Below are positions 1-7,287 of a stretch of DNA of 49,080 bases, in pieces (within the stretch, counting starts at the first letter, position 1; every line of letters begins with the position of its first letter). The notes under the pieces are model-generated. The model worked only from the letters and a program-made list of their open reading frames with translations, was not told the origin of the DNA and made no database searches. Both the position numbers and the translations under genes were made by a program. This DNA is from Vulcanimicrobiota bacterium (GTDB lineage: Bacteria > Vulcanimicrobiota > Vulcanimicrobiia > Vulcanimicrobiales > Vulcanimicrobiaceae). The stretch lies in assembly GCA_003164495.1 (NCBI GenBank), contig PLTN01000097.1:1-49080 (forward strand), given 5' to 3'.

Positions 1-590
1 GACGTGCTGCTCGCGATCGTCGCCGAGGGCACCGTGATCGTTCCGGTCGCATCGCCGCTCACCGAAACGGTAAGCGGAGCGAAGTAGGTGCCGCTGATGA
101 GATCGTTGTCAACGTCGAATGCGCTGGCGGTTACGGTTGCCGACCCGCTTTGATATGAGACGAGGCCCGGCTCGGAAAACGCCAGCGAGGCGTGATCGAC
201 GACGCCTTCGAGCGTAACGTTGAGCGCGTTCGCGCCGTTGGCGTTGATCGCTTCCGAGAATGATGCTTTGGAGAGGGCACGCTGCTGCGCATCGAGTGCG
301 GCGAACGCGAAGTTCACCGAACCCCCCGCGGGAGAAGAGAACGTCCCGCTGCAGGTTGAGCCCGAGCACGGGAACGTTTGCGGGGTCGTGCCGTTGATTG
401 CAACGGAAATGGTGGTCGTCGAAGCCGGCACGAACATTGGCCGGCGCGCCGTCGCCGTCGCGCCGTTTTGCGCGAGGCTGACGGAGAAGGTGACCGGCGT
501 GAACCCTTGCGGGCCGGCCGTCGGTTTGGTTACTGGAGCGCCGGACGCTCCACCGGTCTGCGGCGCAACCGAGCCCCCGCCGCGGTCACG
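1..590 (-). CDS. Secreted Ig-like repeat protein, partial, 5' end apparently missing
   Basis: A minus-strand frame is open from about 590 to the left edge and continues outside the window. The translation reads like an extracellular beta-sandwich protein rich in Ser, Thr, Gly, Ala and Val, with segments such as TPVTFSVSLAQNGATATARR, SGSTCSGTFSSPAGGSVNF and VTLEGVVDHASLAFSEPG. It starts abruptly at DRGGGSVAPQTGG, which resembles the stretch just after a lipoprotein signal peptide (..GCGGGS..), but no signal peptide or normal start codon precedes it. Upstream bases belong to the end of the neighbouring binding-protein gene, whose stop lies at 593-595. Either the 5' part was lost in a deletion that fused the two genes, or an unusual start is used. 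The family cannot be named. Confidence 0.5.
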
Positions 591-592
591 AA

Positions 593-1510
593 TCAGGACG
601 AGTTCGCAGCGGCCGCGCCGCGCGCGAAGCGGCGATCGATCACGTCGTCGAGTTTGATGCCGGCCGGAATCCCTCCGAGTGTAACCTGCAACTCGATGGC
701 ATTCGTCAAGCCGGTGAGGTCGAGTTCCCCATCGAGAGCGACCAGCTTGCGCTCGCGTTCGACGGCATGCTCGGCCACCGCGAGCGGTAGCTTGAGGTAG
801 TTCGAGAGGAAAGCCGCGTAATCGGCGACGTCGCCGTACGCCGCTCGTGTCGCGCCGGCAACGGCGTCCAATGTTCGGCGCACGGTGTCGGGCTGCTCTT
901 CGATCATCGCCGTGCGCGCGACTTGCACGCTCCACTGGAGCGGCGGAATGTAGTCGAGTGCCGCGACGCATCCCCAGTTGCGAACGGTCCCGTTCAAAAC
1001 GCAGGTCGAGAGGAACGGTTCCACCAGCAGTGCGCCCTCGATTATGCGGTCCTCGATAAGCTGGAGAACGTCGGGATAGCGTTTTCCGAGCTGCACGATT
1101 TCAACGTCGCGGTCGGGATCGAGACCGTTACGAGTGAGGATCTCGCGCAGGAACCAATAGCCGCAGCTGCCGGTCGTCAGGACACCGATGCGTTCGCCGC
1201 GCAGCTCTGACCACGCCTCGATCGATTGATGCAGGCCGAGGTACATCAGCGCCGGTCGTTTTTCTGCGCTCGCAACGATGCGCAGGCCGGCCCCGTGAGC
1301 GATGGCTGTGATGCCCGGCGGCGAACCGATTTCACCGATCCAAAGCGCGCCGCGATCGAGCGCCAAGGCGAGTTCCGGGCCGCCGAAAATCGTGCGTACC
1401 GAGAGATCGAGTCCGGCTTGAGCGAATATACCGCGTGCGACGCCGTATCGAACCGGCAGTGCCGAGATGTGCGTCGGCGCGCCGTACGCGATCTTGATCA
1501 CGTTGTACAA
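593..1510 (-). CDS. NMT1/SsuA-like substrate-binding-fold protein without signal peptide
   Basis: A 305-residue periplasmic-binding-protein fold of the NMT1/THI5/SsuA type. It opens directly with the domain (IKIAYGAPTHISALPVRYGV) and has no signal peptide, so it is probably cytoplasmic or a PBP-fold enzyme rather than a transporter component. It shares layout with the signal-less protein at 25413-26315. The start is TTG at 1510 or, better spaced from the GAGGAC at 1511-1516, GTG at 1501. It is the only gene behind attenuator L9 (terminator 1541-1571), so I infer a role in sulfur metabolism. Its stop abuts the truncated secreted-protein frame on the same strand. Substrate is unknown. Confidence 0.75.
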   Translation of the reverse strand: MYNVIKIAYGAPTHISALPVRYGVARGIFAQAGLDLSVRTIFGGPELALALDRGALWIGEIGSPPGITAIAHGAGLRIVASAEKRPALMYLGLHQSIEAWSELRGERIGVLTTGSCGYWFLREILTRNGLDPDRDVEIVQLGKRYPDVLQLIEDRIIEGALLVEPFLSTCVLNGTVRNWGCVAALDYIPPLQWSVQVARTAMIEEQPDTVRRTLDAVAGATRAAYGDVADYAAFLSNYLKLPLAVAEHAVERERKLVALDGELDLTGLTNAIELQVTLGGIPAGIKLDDVIDRRFARGAAAANSS

Positions 1511-1540
1511 GTCCTCGTGAGTGTCGAGTGAAAGGAAAAT

Positions 1541-1571
1541 AAAAAAAGACCACGTCGTGCCGGCGGGTCTT
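1541..1571 (-). terminator. Intrinsic terminator of attenuator L9
   Basis: On the minus strand AAGACC pairs with GGTCTT around a GC-rich loop, followed by seven U. It lies between leader L9 and the binding-protein gene. The segment CCGCCGGCA within the loop can alternatively pair with TGCCGG(A)CGG in the leader (9 bp, one bulged A), a candidate antiterminator. Confidence 0.8.
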
Positions 1572-1596
1572 CATCATGGGTAACGCGAGGTGCGCG

Positions 1597-1677
1597 CTAG
1601 GCCAAAAACGACTCCGTCCGGCATCGCGAGGATGCGTACAGACAACAGCCGATCGAATGGCGTGCGGAGGAGCTCAT
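1597..1677 (-). CDS. Cys-rich leader peptide L9 (26 aa)
   Basis: A 26-codon ORF with Cys at residues 11, 12 and 19 (core IGCCLYASSRCRTESFLA). It starts at the ATG seven bases after the -10 box, so the transcript is probably leaderless. A short hairpin (CGCG/CGCG) follows the stop and then the terminator at 1541-1571. I interpret it as a cysteine-sensing attenuator of the 593-1510 gene. It is divergent from and paired with L1, which also carries a lone Cys seven residues before the end. Confidence 0.8.
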   Translation of the reverse strand: MSSSARHSIGCCLYASSRCRTESFLA

Positions 1678-1714
1678 GGCGCCCAACCTACCATGTTCTG
1701 CGGGCGCGCGTCAA
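1678..1714 (-). promoter_or_regulatory. Promoter of leader L9
   Basis: Minus strand: -35 TTGACG (1709-1714), 18 bp spacer, -10 TAGGTT (1685-1690), seven bases, then the leader ATG at 1677. Only 5 bp separate its -35 from the -35 of the divergent L1 promoter. Confidence 0.75.
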
Positions 1715-1719
1715 TGCGG

Positions 1720-1756
1720 TGGACAACCGCGCACGCCATATGCTAGGATGCGCGTG
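1720..1756 (+). promoter_or_regulatory. Promoter of leader L1
   Basis: -35 TGGACA (1720-1725), 18 bp spacer, -10 TAGGAT (1744-1749), seven bases, then ATG at 1757. The predicted +1 falls at or next to the A of the ATG. Confidence 0.75.
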
Positions 1757-1831
1757 ATGTTGCGCATCAGCTCGTGTCCATGTACCGGTCCCGCCATGTC
1801 CGCATGCCGGTCGAGCTTCGCGATGTCGTAA
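1757..1831 (+). CDS. Cys-rich leader peptide L1 (24 aa)
   Basis: A 24-codon ORF with Cys at residues 7, 9 and 17 (SSCPCTGP then SACRSSFAMS). The ATG at 1748 is in frame but lies inside the -10 region, so ATG 1757 is preferred and the mRNA would be leaderless. A 7 bp hairpin (GGCGGTC 1840-1846 with GACCGCC 1859-1865) follows the stop, then the terminator. TGCCGG in the leader (1805-1810) can instead pair with CCGGCA at 1864-1869, next to this hairpin. It controls the peroxiredoxin gene at 1932. The C-terminal FAMS resembles FVMS of leader L2, suggesting common descent. Confidence 0.85.
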   Translation: MLRISSCPCTGPAMSACRSSFAMS

Positions 1832-1883
1832 ATCTCCAAGGCGGTCGTTCCCCGAACTGACCGCCGGCAAATGAAGATCACGA

Positions 1884-1918
1884 ACCCCGAGCCGCACGGC
1901 CCGGGGTCTTTTGTTTTT
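1884..1918 (+). terminator. Intrinsic terminator of attenuator L1
   Basis: ACCCCG(A)GCC / GGC(C)CGGGGT stem with a GCAC loop, followed by the U-rich run CTTTTGTTTTT, 14 bp before the peroxiredoxin ATG. Its core is nearly the same as that of the L2 terminator. Confidence 0.85.
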
Positions 1919-1931
1919 GAAAGGACGTCCT

Positions 1932-2570
1932 ATGTCGCTTCGCTTAGGCGATACCGCCCCTGACTTCACCCAACAATCGACGATCGGAGAAGTGCATTTT
2001 CACGACTGGATCGGCGATAGCTGGGCGGTGCTGTTTTCCCATCCCGCCGATTTCACGCCGGTCTGCACGACCGAACTCGGCGAAGCCGCACGGCTGAAGC
2101 CCGAGTTCGAGAAGCGCAACGTGAAGATCATCGGCCTGTCGGTCGATCCGGTTGAAAAACACGGCTCGTGGGCGGCGGACATCGCCGAAACACAAGGCAC
2201 CGCGCTCAACTTTCCGCTGATTGCCGATGCCGACCGCAAGGTCTCGACCCTCTACGGCCTGATTCACCCGAACGCCGATACGACCGCGACCGTCCGGTCG
2301 GTCTTCGTCATCGATCCAAACAAGAAGGTTCGGCTGGAGCTCACCTATCCGGCATCGACCGGGCGCAATTTCGTCGAACTTCTGCGCACGATCGATTCGC
2401 TCCAGCTTACCGATAAATTCAAAGTAGCGACGCCCGTGAACTGGAAGCAGGGCGAGGACGTGATCATCACTACGGCGGTCAGCGATGAAGAGGCGAAGAC
2501 GCGCTTCCCGCAAGGCTGGAAGACGCTCAAGCCCTATCTGCGCGTCACCAAACAGCCCGTGAGCGTCTAG
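1932..2570 (+). CDS. 1-Cys peroxiredoxin (Prx6 type)
   Basis: A 212-residue AhpC/TSA thioredoxin-fold peroxidase of the long 1-Cys (Prx6) class. The peroxidatic Cys45 sits in the signature HPADFTPVCTTELGE, and the C-terminal extension (PVNWKQGEDVIITTAVSDEE) is characteristic of Prx6. It reduces peroxides using thiols in the cytosol. ATG 1932 is chosen because AAAGGA lies 6 bases upstream. It sits directly behind the Cys-leader attenuator L1, so expression should rise when charged tRNA-Cys is scarce, perhaps because thiol buffering is then low. It converges with the FAD-protein gene on the opposite strand; the two stop codons share bases. Confidence 0.95.
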   Translation: MSLRLGDTAPDFTQQSTIGEVHFHDWIGDSWAVLFSHPADFTPVCTTELGEAARLKPEFEKRNVKIIGLSVDPVEKHGSWAADIAETQGTALNFPLIADADRKVSTLYGLIHPNADTTATVRSVFVIDPNKKVRLELTYPASTGRNFVELLRTIDSLQLTDKFKVATPVNWKQGEDVIITTAVSDEEAKTRFPQGWKTLKPYLRVTKQPVSV

Positions 2571-3922
2571 CCGGACGCCTCCTTGAGCGTAGCCGTTTCG
2601 GTTAGCGTAACGGCTAAGCTCTGCGCCTGTTCGCGTATTTCCGGAATCGCGGTCGTTTCGATCAGGGTACCAAAACGTACCGGACCGATCGCATAAAGCC
2701 GGCGCGACGGCGTGCCGTCAGCGGCGACGAGCGCTCCGTCGAGATCGACGACGGCGCCGATTTGCAGCGGATGCGCGACGAGGTATCCGCGCTCGAGCAA
2801 ACGGCGAATCAACGGATTGGGAAGTTTCGTGACGTCGTTCTCCGGGCCGCTGCAGTTGATGACGCGACCGGCAGCGATGACGTCTGTTTCCGTCTGACCG
2901 GTGCGCCGCACCGAGACGTGCAAGGCCTCAGGCGTAACCCGGATCTCACCGGTACGGCCGGTGACCATACGCAGCGTGCCGGCAGCGATGAGTTCGGTGA
3001 CGGCTTTCGCCACCTGCGGTGCGGCGCGATGCCGGTGCACGTTCCAGTACGGGAGCACGTGACGAACGAAACGGCGTTGGTCGTCGAGCTCCAATGAAGT
3101 CCAACGGGCGTTCGTCTGCGCACGCAGCGCATCGATTGCCCCGCGCCAGCCCCGGGTGCTCGATGGCCGCCGCGCCTCCAGGCGCAACGCTTTGATGAGG
3201 TCGCGCACGTTCGCGGCTTCCGGCGCCGCCGGGGGCGGCGAGTCGAACACGCGATGTTCGTGCGGCAAGAGCCCGCGTCGCGACACCATGACGATGGGGC
3301 CGGCGTGTCCGTTGTCGCGCAGACCGAGCACGGCGTCGATGGCGGTCAGTCCGGTCCCGAGCACGACCACGGTCTCCGCCGGATCGCGCGGAACCATGGC
3401 ACCATCGGCCCACGCCGATTGAAAGTAACGGTGAGATCCGAGGGCATCAGCATCGACGCGCGGCCAGGGCGCCGGCTCGGCATTGCCGACGGCGACGATC
3501 AGCGCGTCGGCGGCAAACGTTTCGCTGCCCGCATCGACGAGGACGCCGTCCTCCGTCAGGACAACGTCGCTGACGGTCGATCGCACGTGCCGCAAGCGTG
3601 AGCCCGCGGTGCGGGCGGTGTCATCCGCGAGCGAACGGAGATAGATTCCATAGAGCGACCGCTGAATGAACCGCGTGCCGTCGGAGTTCTCGCCCCGTTC
3701 CGCGAGCCAGCGCAGCAAATGCGTCGGTTCCCCGTGGATCGCAGACATATTCGACGCCGGAGCATTGAGCAAATGAAGCGGACAAGCGGTCGAATACGCA
3801 ACGCCGGCGCCGAGCGTTTCGCGCGGCTCGACGATGGTCACGGCGGCTCCCGCGTCGATCAGCGCGGTCGCAAGAAGCAAGCCGCTCGCGCCGCCACCGG
3901 CGATTGCGATGTGCGGATTCAT
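2567..3922 (-). CDS. FAD/NAD(P)-binding oxidoreductase (NAD_binding_9 type)
   Basis: About 451 residues. The N-terminus IAIAGGGASGLLLATALIDA is a Rossmann FAD motif (GxGxxG), a second nucleotide-binding motif VVVLGTGLTAIDAVLG lies near residue 180, and the C-terminal RLYAIGPVRFGTLIETTA closes the FAD domain. The layout matches the FAD-NAD(P)-binding family often found beside sulfur-oxidation genes. ATG 3922 directly precedes the FAD motif; the longer upstream frame runs through the L2 promoter and is rejected. Its promoter region abuts that of L2, but no Cys leader of its own was found. Substrate is unknown. Confidence 0.85.
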   Translation of the reverse strand: MNPHIAIAGGGASGLLLATALIDAGAAVTIVEPRETLGAGVAYSTACPLHLLNAPASNMSAIHGEPTHLLRWLAERGENSDGTRFIQRSLYGIYLRSLADDTARTAGSRLRHVRSTVSDVVLTEDGVLVDAGSETFAADALIVAVGNAEPAPWPRVDADALGSHRYFQSAWADGAMVPRDPAETVVVLGTGLTAIDAVLGLRDNGHAGPIVMVSRRGLLPHEHRVFDSPPPAAPEAANVRDLIKALRLEARRPSSTRGWRGAIDALRAQTNARWTSLELDDQRRFVRHVLPYWNVHRHRAAPQVAKAVTELIAAGTLRMVTGRTGEIRVTPEALHVSVRRTGQTETDVIAAGRVINCSGPENDVTKLPNPLIRRLLERGYLVAHPLQIGAVVDLDGALVAADGTPSRRLYAIGPVRFGTLIETTAIPEIREQAQSLAVTLTETATLKEASG

Positions 3923-3958
3923 GACATATCTATCGGCGAAACCCCGCCGGCTCTGCAC

Positions 3959-3995
3959 TGGACAGCCGTGTATCGGCCATGCTAAGATGCCCGCA
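3959..3995 (+). promoter_or_regulatory. Promoter of leader L2
   Basis: -35 TGGACA (3959-3964), 18 bp spacer, -10 TAAGAT (3983-3988), seven bases, then ATG 3996: the same geometry as L1. Confidence 0.75.
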
Positions 3996-4067
3996 ATGAC
4001 GCAATCGTGCTCGTGTCCGTGTTGTCTGTGTCCGTCGGAAAGCCGGCCGAGTTTCGTCATGTCGTAA
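3996..4067 (+). CDS. Cys-rich leader peptide L2 (23 aa)
   Basis: A 23-codon ORF with five Cys codons in eight positions (SCSCPCCLCP), then eleven codons to the stop (PSESRPSFVMS). It is predicted leaderless from the promoter spacing. A GCCAAcTTGGC hairpin follows the stop (about 4082-4092), then the terminator at 4115. GCCGGC in the leader (4042-4047) can pair with GCCGGC in the terminator (4126-4131). It heads the longest operon of the window (4173-15397), which carries two SsuD, ssuABC and a tRNA-Cys gene. Confidence 0.9.
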   Translation: MTQSCSCPCCLCPSESRPSFVMS

Positions 4068-4114
4068 GCAACGTCGCGGTAGCCAACTTGGCCTGATCGC
4101 GAGAACGACCACCG

Positions 4115-4145
4115 AACCCCGAGCCGCCGGCCCGGGGTTTTTTCA
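4115..4145 (+). terminator. Intrinsic terminator of attenuator L2
   Basis: AACCCCG (4115-4121) pairs with CGGGGTT (4133-4139), followed by a U6 tract. It stands between the leader and ssuD, where an operon would not otherwise need a terminator. Confidence 0.9.
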
Positions 4146-4172
4146 TTTTCCCGTCTTCCATCTGAGAGCGGT

Positions 4173-5297
4173 ATGGACGTCTACTGGTATCTTGTCCCGC
4201 GCGACGGTTTCTATCCCTGGTCCGCCAAAGGTGCGCGGAAAATCGACTTCGGCTACATCCGTCAGGTAGCGACCGCCGTCGATTATTTGGGCTATACGGG
4301 CGCGCTGCTGGCAACCGGCGGCGGCGCGCACGACGCGTGGGTCATGGGCGCTTCGCTGATCCCGTTGACCAAGCAGATGAAGTTCATCATCGCCGTGCAT
4401 CCGGGCATCGTCGCGCCGCTCATGCTCGCACAGAAGGCGGCGACGTTCGATCAGTTTTCCGACGGCCGCCTCATCTTGAACATCATCACCGGCGAATCGC
4501 ACCAGATGCCGCCGTACGGCATCTATGAGGAACACGACGACCGCTACCGGATGACCGACGAGTACTGGTCGATCTATCGCCGCTTGATCGCGGGCGAACG
4601 GGTCGATTTCGAAGGCGAGTTCTTCTCGTTGCGCGGTGCCGAGCTCTCGCTCGAGCCGGCGCAGAAATTCCCGCCGCTGTTCTACGCCGGTTCTTCGCCG
4701 GCCGCACTAGCCGTTGCCGCGAAACACGCCGACACCTACCTGACGTGGGGCGAACCGCCCGACCTTGCGGCCGAAAAGATCGGTAAGGTGCGCGCGCTCG
4801 CCGCCGCACGCGGACGCGACGTGAAGTTCGGCATTCGCTTGAACGTCATCGTGCGCGAAACGAAAGCTGAAGCTTGGGCGGCCGCGCAATGGCTGATGGA
4901 TCGCATGGATCCCGAGGCGATCGCGTTCAATCGCGCTAACGCACTGGGCTCCGACTCGCATGGTCAGAAGCGCATGAACGCGCTGATCGGCAACGGATCG
5001 TCGCGGCGCGCCCAAGACTGGGAAATTGCGCCCGATCTGTGGGCCGGATACGGGCTCATCCGCACGGGCCCGGGTACCGCGATCGTCGGCGATCCCGAAA
5101 CGGTCGCCGCCCGCATTCGCGAGTACGAAGACGTCGGCTTCGACACGTTCATCATTTCGGGCCAGCCGTTGCTCGAGGAAGCGTATCGCGTGGCCGATTT
5201 GCTCTTGCCGCTCCTGCCGCTGAACACGAAGATCGACCGGCCGGCCGATCCACGTCAGCGCGAACTCATGCACGCTACGGGGTTTGCCGCACGATGA
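4173..5297 (+). CDS. ssuD: FMNH2-dependent alkanesulfonate monooxygenase (SsuD)
   Basis: A 374-residue TIM-barrel bacterial-luciferase-family enzyme (E. coli SsuD is about 380). It cleaves C-S bonds of alkanesulfonates with FMNH2 and O2, giving aldehyde plus sulfite. Family stretches include MDVYWYLVPRDG at the start, ILNIITGESHQMPPYGIYEE near residue 105, [12 protein letters not shown] near residue 185, FGIRLNVIVRET near residue 225, and the C-terminal [20 protein letters not shown]. It is the first gene behind attenuator L2. Its stop overlaps the next gene by 4 bp (ATGA). A paralogue lies at 13317-14486. A dedicated flavin reductase (SsuE) is not present in the window. Confidence 0.93.
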   Translation: MDVYWYLVPRDGFYPWSAKGARKIDFGYIRQVATAVDYLGYTGALLATGGGAHDAWVMGASLIPLTKQMKFIIAVHPGIVAPLMLAQKAATFDQFSDGRLILNIITGESHQMPPYGIYEEHDDRYRMTDEYWSIYRRLIAGERVDFEGEFFSLRGAELSLEPAQKFPPLFYAGSSPAALAVAAKHADTYLTWGEPPDLAAEKIGKVRALAAARGRDVKFGIRLNVIVRETKAEAWAAAQWLMDRMDPEAIAFNRANALGSDSHGQKRMNALIGNGSSRRAQDWEIAPDLWAGYGLIRTGPGTAIVGDPETVAARIREYEDVGFDTFIISGQPLLEEAYRVADLLLPLLPLNTKIDRPADPRQRELMHATGFAAR

Positions 5298-6340
5298 CAC
5301 AGCACGACGATCTCACCCATGTCTGGTACACGCGCTGCCCGGTGCCGACGGCGAGCGGTCTCGCCTTCTCGCTGGGCTGGCTCACGGAAGCGCTCGGCGC
5401 CGACGGATTGCAGGTCGGTATCTTGCAAGACGGTCCGCGCGAACTGATCCGGCATCATTACGATCACCAGCTGATCGGCCTGTTTCGCGAGGGCGGCAAC
5501 GTTCCGGCGCTCGCGGCCTATTCCGAAGGTGCTCCGACGCGCTTGATCGGCCTGACGTGGATCGACGAATTGCAAGCGATCCTGGTGCGGCCGGATTCCG
5601 GCATCACGCGTCCCGAGCACCTCAAAGGGAAACGCGTTGCGATGCCGGTTTGGAGTGACACGCGCGGGAAGAGCTTCCCGCGCGCGATGTCGCTCCACGG
5701 CATCGTCGCGACCCTCGCCCGCGTCGGATTGCGATACGATGACGTGCGGTTCGTCGAGGTGCCGACCGAAGCCGGCGAAGCCGTGCGCACCGACTACCAA
5801 TCGCCCGACGGAAAATCGTGGTGGCACGGCATCGACTATCTCGCGCGCGGTGAGGTCGATGCGGTGTACGTGAAGGGCGCTGCTGCCGCCGAGGATGCGC
5901 AGCGTGCGGGCGTCGTGGTCGGCATCGATTTAGATGAATATCCGGATCCGCGTTATCGCGTCAACAACGGCACGCCGCGACCGATCACCGTGCACGAGCG
6001 CATCCTTGCCGAACATCCGGAACTGGTCGTCGGCTTCCTCACGCAAACGCTACGTGCAGCCGACTGGGCCGCGGATAACCTCGCCGAAGTGCGCGCCGTG
6101 TTGCAGCGCGAAACGCGCTCGGGGCCCGAGGGCGTCATCGCGGCATACCGCAACGACTTTCACAAATCGCTGCATCCGAGCTTGGCGCACGACCGGCTCG
6201 ACCTCTTGGCGCGGCAAGCTGATTTTCTCTACGCGCACGGCTTCTTGGCGCACCCGGTCGACGTGCACGCGTGGGCAGCTCACGAACCGCTTCGTTTGGC
6301 GCAGCAGGCGTTGGCGGAATCGCGCGTGGCCGCGGTATGA
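5294..6340 (+). CDS. DszB-like sulfinate desulfinase (PBP-fold enzyme)
   Basis: 348 residues without signal peptide. It resembles DszB (2'-hydroxybiphenyl-2-sulfinate desulfinase): CPVPT at 15-19 matches CPVPN around the nucleophile Cys27 of DszB, and RHHYDHQLIGLFREGG places His55 and Arg65 with the His60/Arg70 ten-residue spacing. Further similar stretches are GEVDAVYVKGAAAAEDAQR, LAEHPELVVGFLTQTLRAADW, and the tail LARQADFLYAHGFLAHPVD. The triad suggests real desulfinase activity, releasing sulfite from a sulfinate, rather than transport. It is translationally coupled (ATGA) to ssuD before it and an LLM monooxygenase after it, matching the monooxygenase-plus-desulfinase logic of the Dsz pathway. 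The actual substrate is unknown. Confidence 0.75.
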   Translation: MTQHDDLTHVWYTRCPVPTASGLAFSLGWLTEALGADGLQVGILQDGPRELIRHHYDHQLIGLFREGGNVPALAAYSEGAPTRLIGLTWIDELQAILVRPDSGITRPEHLKGKRVAMPVWSDTRGKSFPRAMSLHGIVATLARVGLRYDDVRFVEVPTEAGEAVRTDYQSPDGKSWWHGIDYLARGEVDAVYVKGAAAAEDAQRAGVVVGIDLDEYPDPRYRVNNGTPRPITVHERILAEHPELVVGFLTQTLRAADWAADNLAEVRAVLQRETRSGPEGVIAAYRNDFHKSLHPSLAHDRLDLLARQADFLYAHGFLAHPVDVHAWAAHEPLRLAQQALAESRVAAV

Positions 6341-7287
6341 GCATCGAGACCCTTTGGACGTTGCCGGCTCACGAAGCGAAGGGGCCTAGCCGGTTTCATC
6401 AGTCGGTTCGCGACGAGCGTCCCGGCCGTTTCACGTACGCGGACTACGCGGTCCAAGTTGCTCGCGCGGCCGATCTCGCGGGCTTCGATGGCCTGCTGCT
6501 GCCGAACGATCCGGCCGGCGACGAACCCTGGGTGCTCGGCTCGGCGCTCGCACGCGAAACGCGCTATCTCAAGATCGTCCCCGAGTTTTCGCCCACGTTC
6601 GGCTCGGCCGTTTACGCGGCGAAGTTGGCGTTCACGTTTCAACGGTTCTTCAACGACCGGTTAGGCTGGAAGCTGCAGTTGGACGAGGCGGGCGACGAAT
6701 CGCCGGACGATCGTTATTTACGTGCGGAAGAACTGCTCGTCGTCGCCGAAGGCGTGTGGGGCGAGGCGCCGTTCGACTTCGCCGGTCGTTTCTTCTCCGT
6801 TGCCGGAGGTGCGCTCTTCGCGCGGCACCGCAGCCAGAACGTGCGCGTCGGAGTGCGGCGGTTTCCCACCGTGTTCGCCGCCGGTGACGACGACCGCGTG
6901 ACGGCGTTCTCGGCGCGGCATGCCGACGTGCACATCTTCGAGACGCTCGAACCACGGGCGCTGGCGGCCCTGCTCGTTCGCACCCGTGCGTTGGCCGATG
7001 CCGCCGGACGCTCCGTGCGTTACGGTTTGCGCGTGCCGATCGTCGCGCGCGAGTTCGCCGTGGAGGCCAACGCCGAACGCGAGCGCCTGATCGCCGCCGG
7101 CTATCCGTTTGCGGATGCGTTGACCGGAACGTATGCCGACGTCGCCGCCCGCCTACTCGACTATGCCGGCCTCGGTATCGCGACGTTCGTCATCGATGCC
7201 GCGCCGCGACTTGAGGAAGCCTACCGGTTGGGCGAATATCTCTTGCCGCGGCTCGCGGCATCGCAACTCGAGCGGGCCGTCGGATGA
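6337..7287 (+). CDS. LLM-class flavin-dependent oxidoreductase, shortened
   Basis: 316 residues of the luciferase-like monooxygenase fold (YADYAVQVARAADLAGFDGL near 35, ADVHIFETLEPRALAALLVR near 215, FVIDAAPRLEEAYRLGEYLL at the end). It is shorter and more divergent than SsuD. Conserved SsuD segments are altered: LGWKLQLDEAGDESPDDRY replaces the usual NIITG...HDDRY. It lies in an ATGA-coupled series between the DszB-like gene and another SsuD-like gene. It may be a specialised partner monooxygenase or a degenerating paralogue. Confidence 0.8.
   Translation: MSIETLWTLPAHEAKGPSRFHQSVRDERPGRFTYADYAVQVARAADLAGFDGLLLPNDPAGDEPWVLGSALARETRYLKIVPEFSPTFGSAVYAAKLAFTFQRFFNDRLGWKLQLDEAGDESPDDRYLRAEELLVVAEGVWGEAPFDFAGRFFSVAGGALFARHRSQNVRVGVRRFPTVFAAGDDDRVTAFSARHADVHIFETLEPRALAALLVRTRALADAAGRSVRYGLRVPIVAREFAVEANAERERLIAAGYPFADALTGTYADVAARLLDYAGLGIATFVIDAAPRLEEAYRLGEYLLPRLAASQLERAVG

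Noticed and set aside
1741-4140. A SAM or other sulfur riboswitch in the 5' regions of sulfur genes
   Set aside because: No conserved riboswitch core or kink-turn is visible; the short Cys ORF plus terminator explains the regions.
5039-5293. Extended start of the DszB-like gene
   Set aside because: It is an out-of-frame overlap with the end of ssuD; ATG 5294 gives the ATGA coupling seen throughout the operon.
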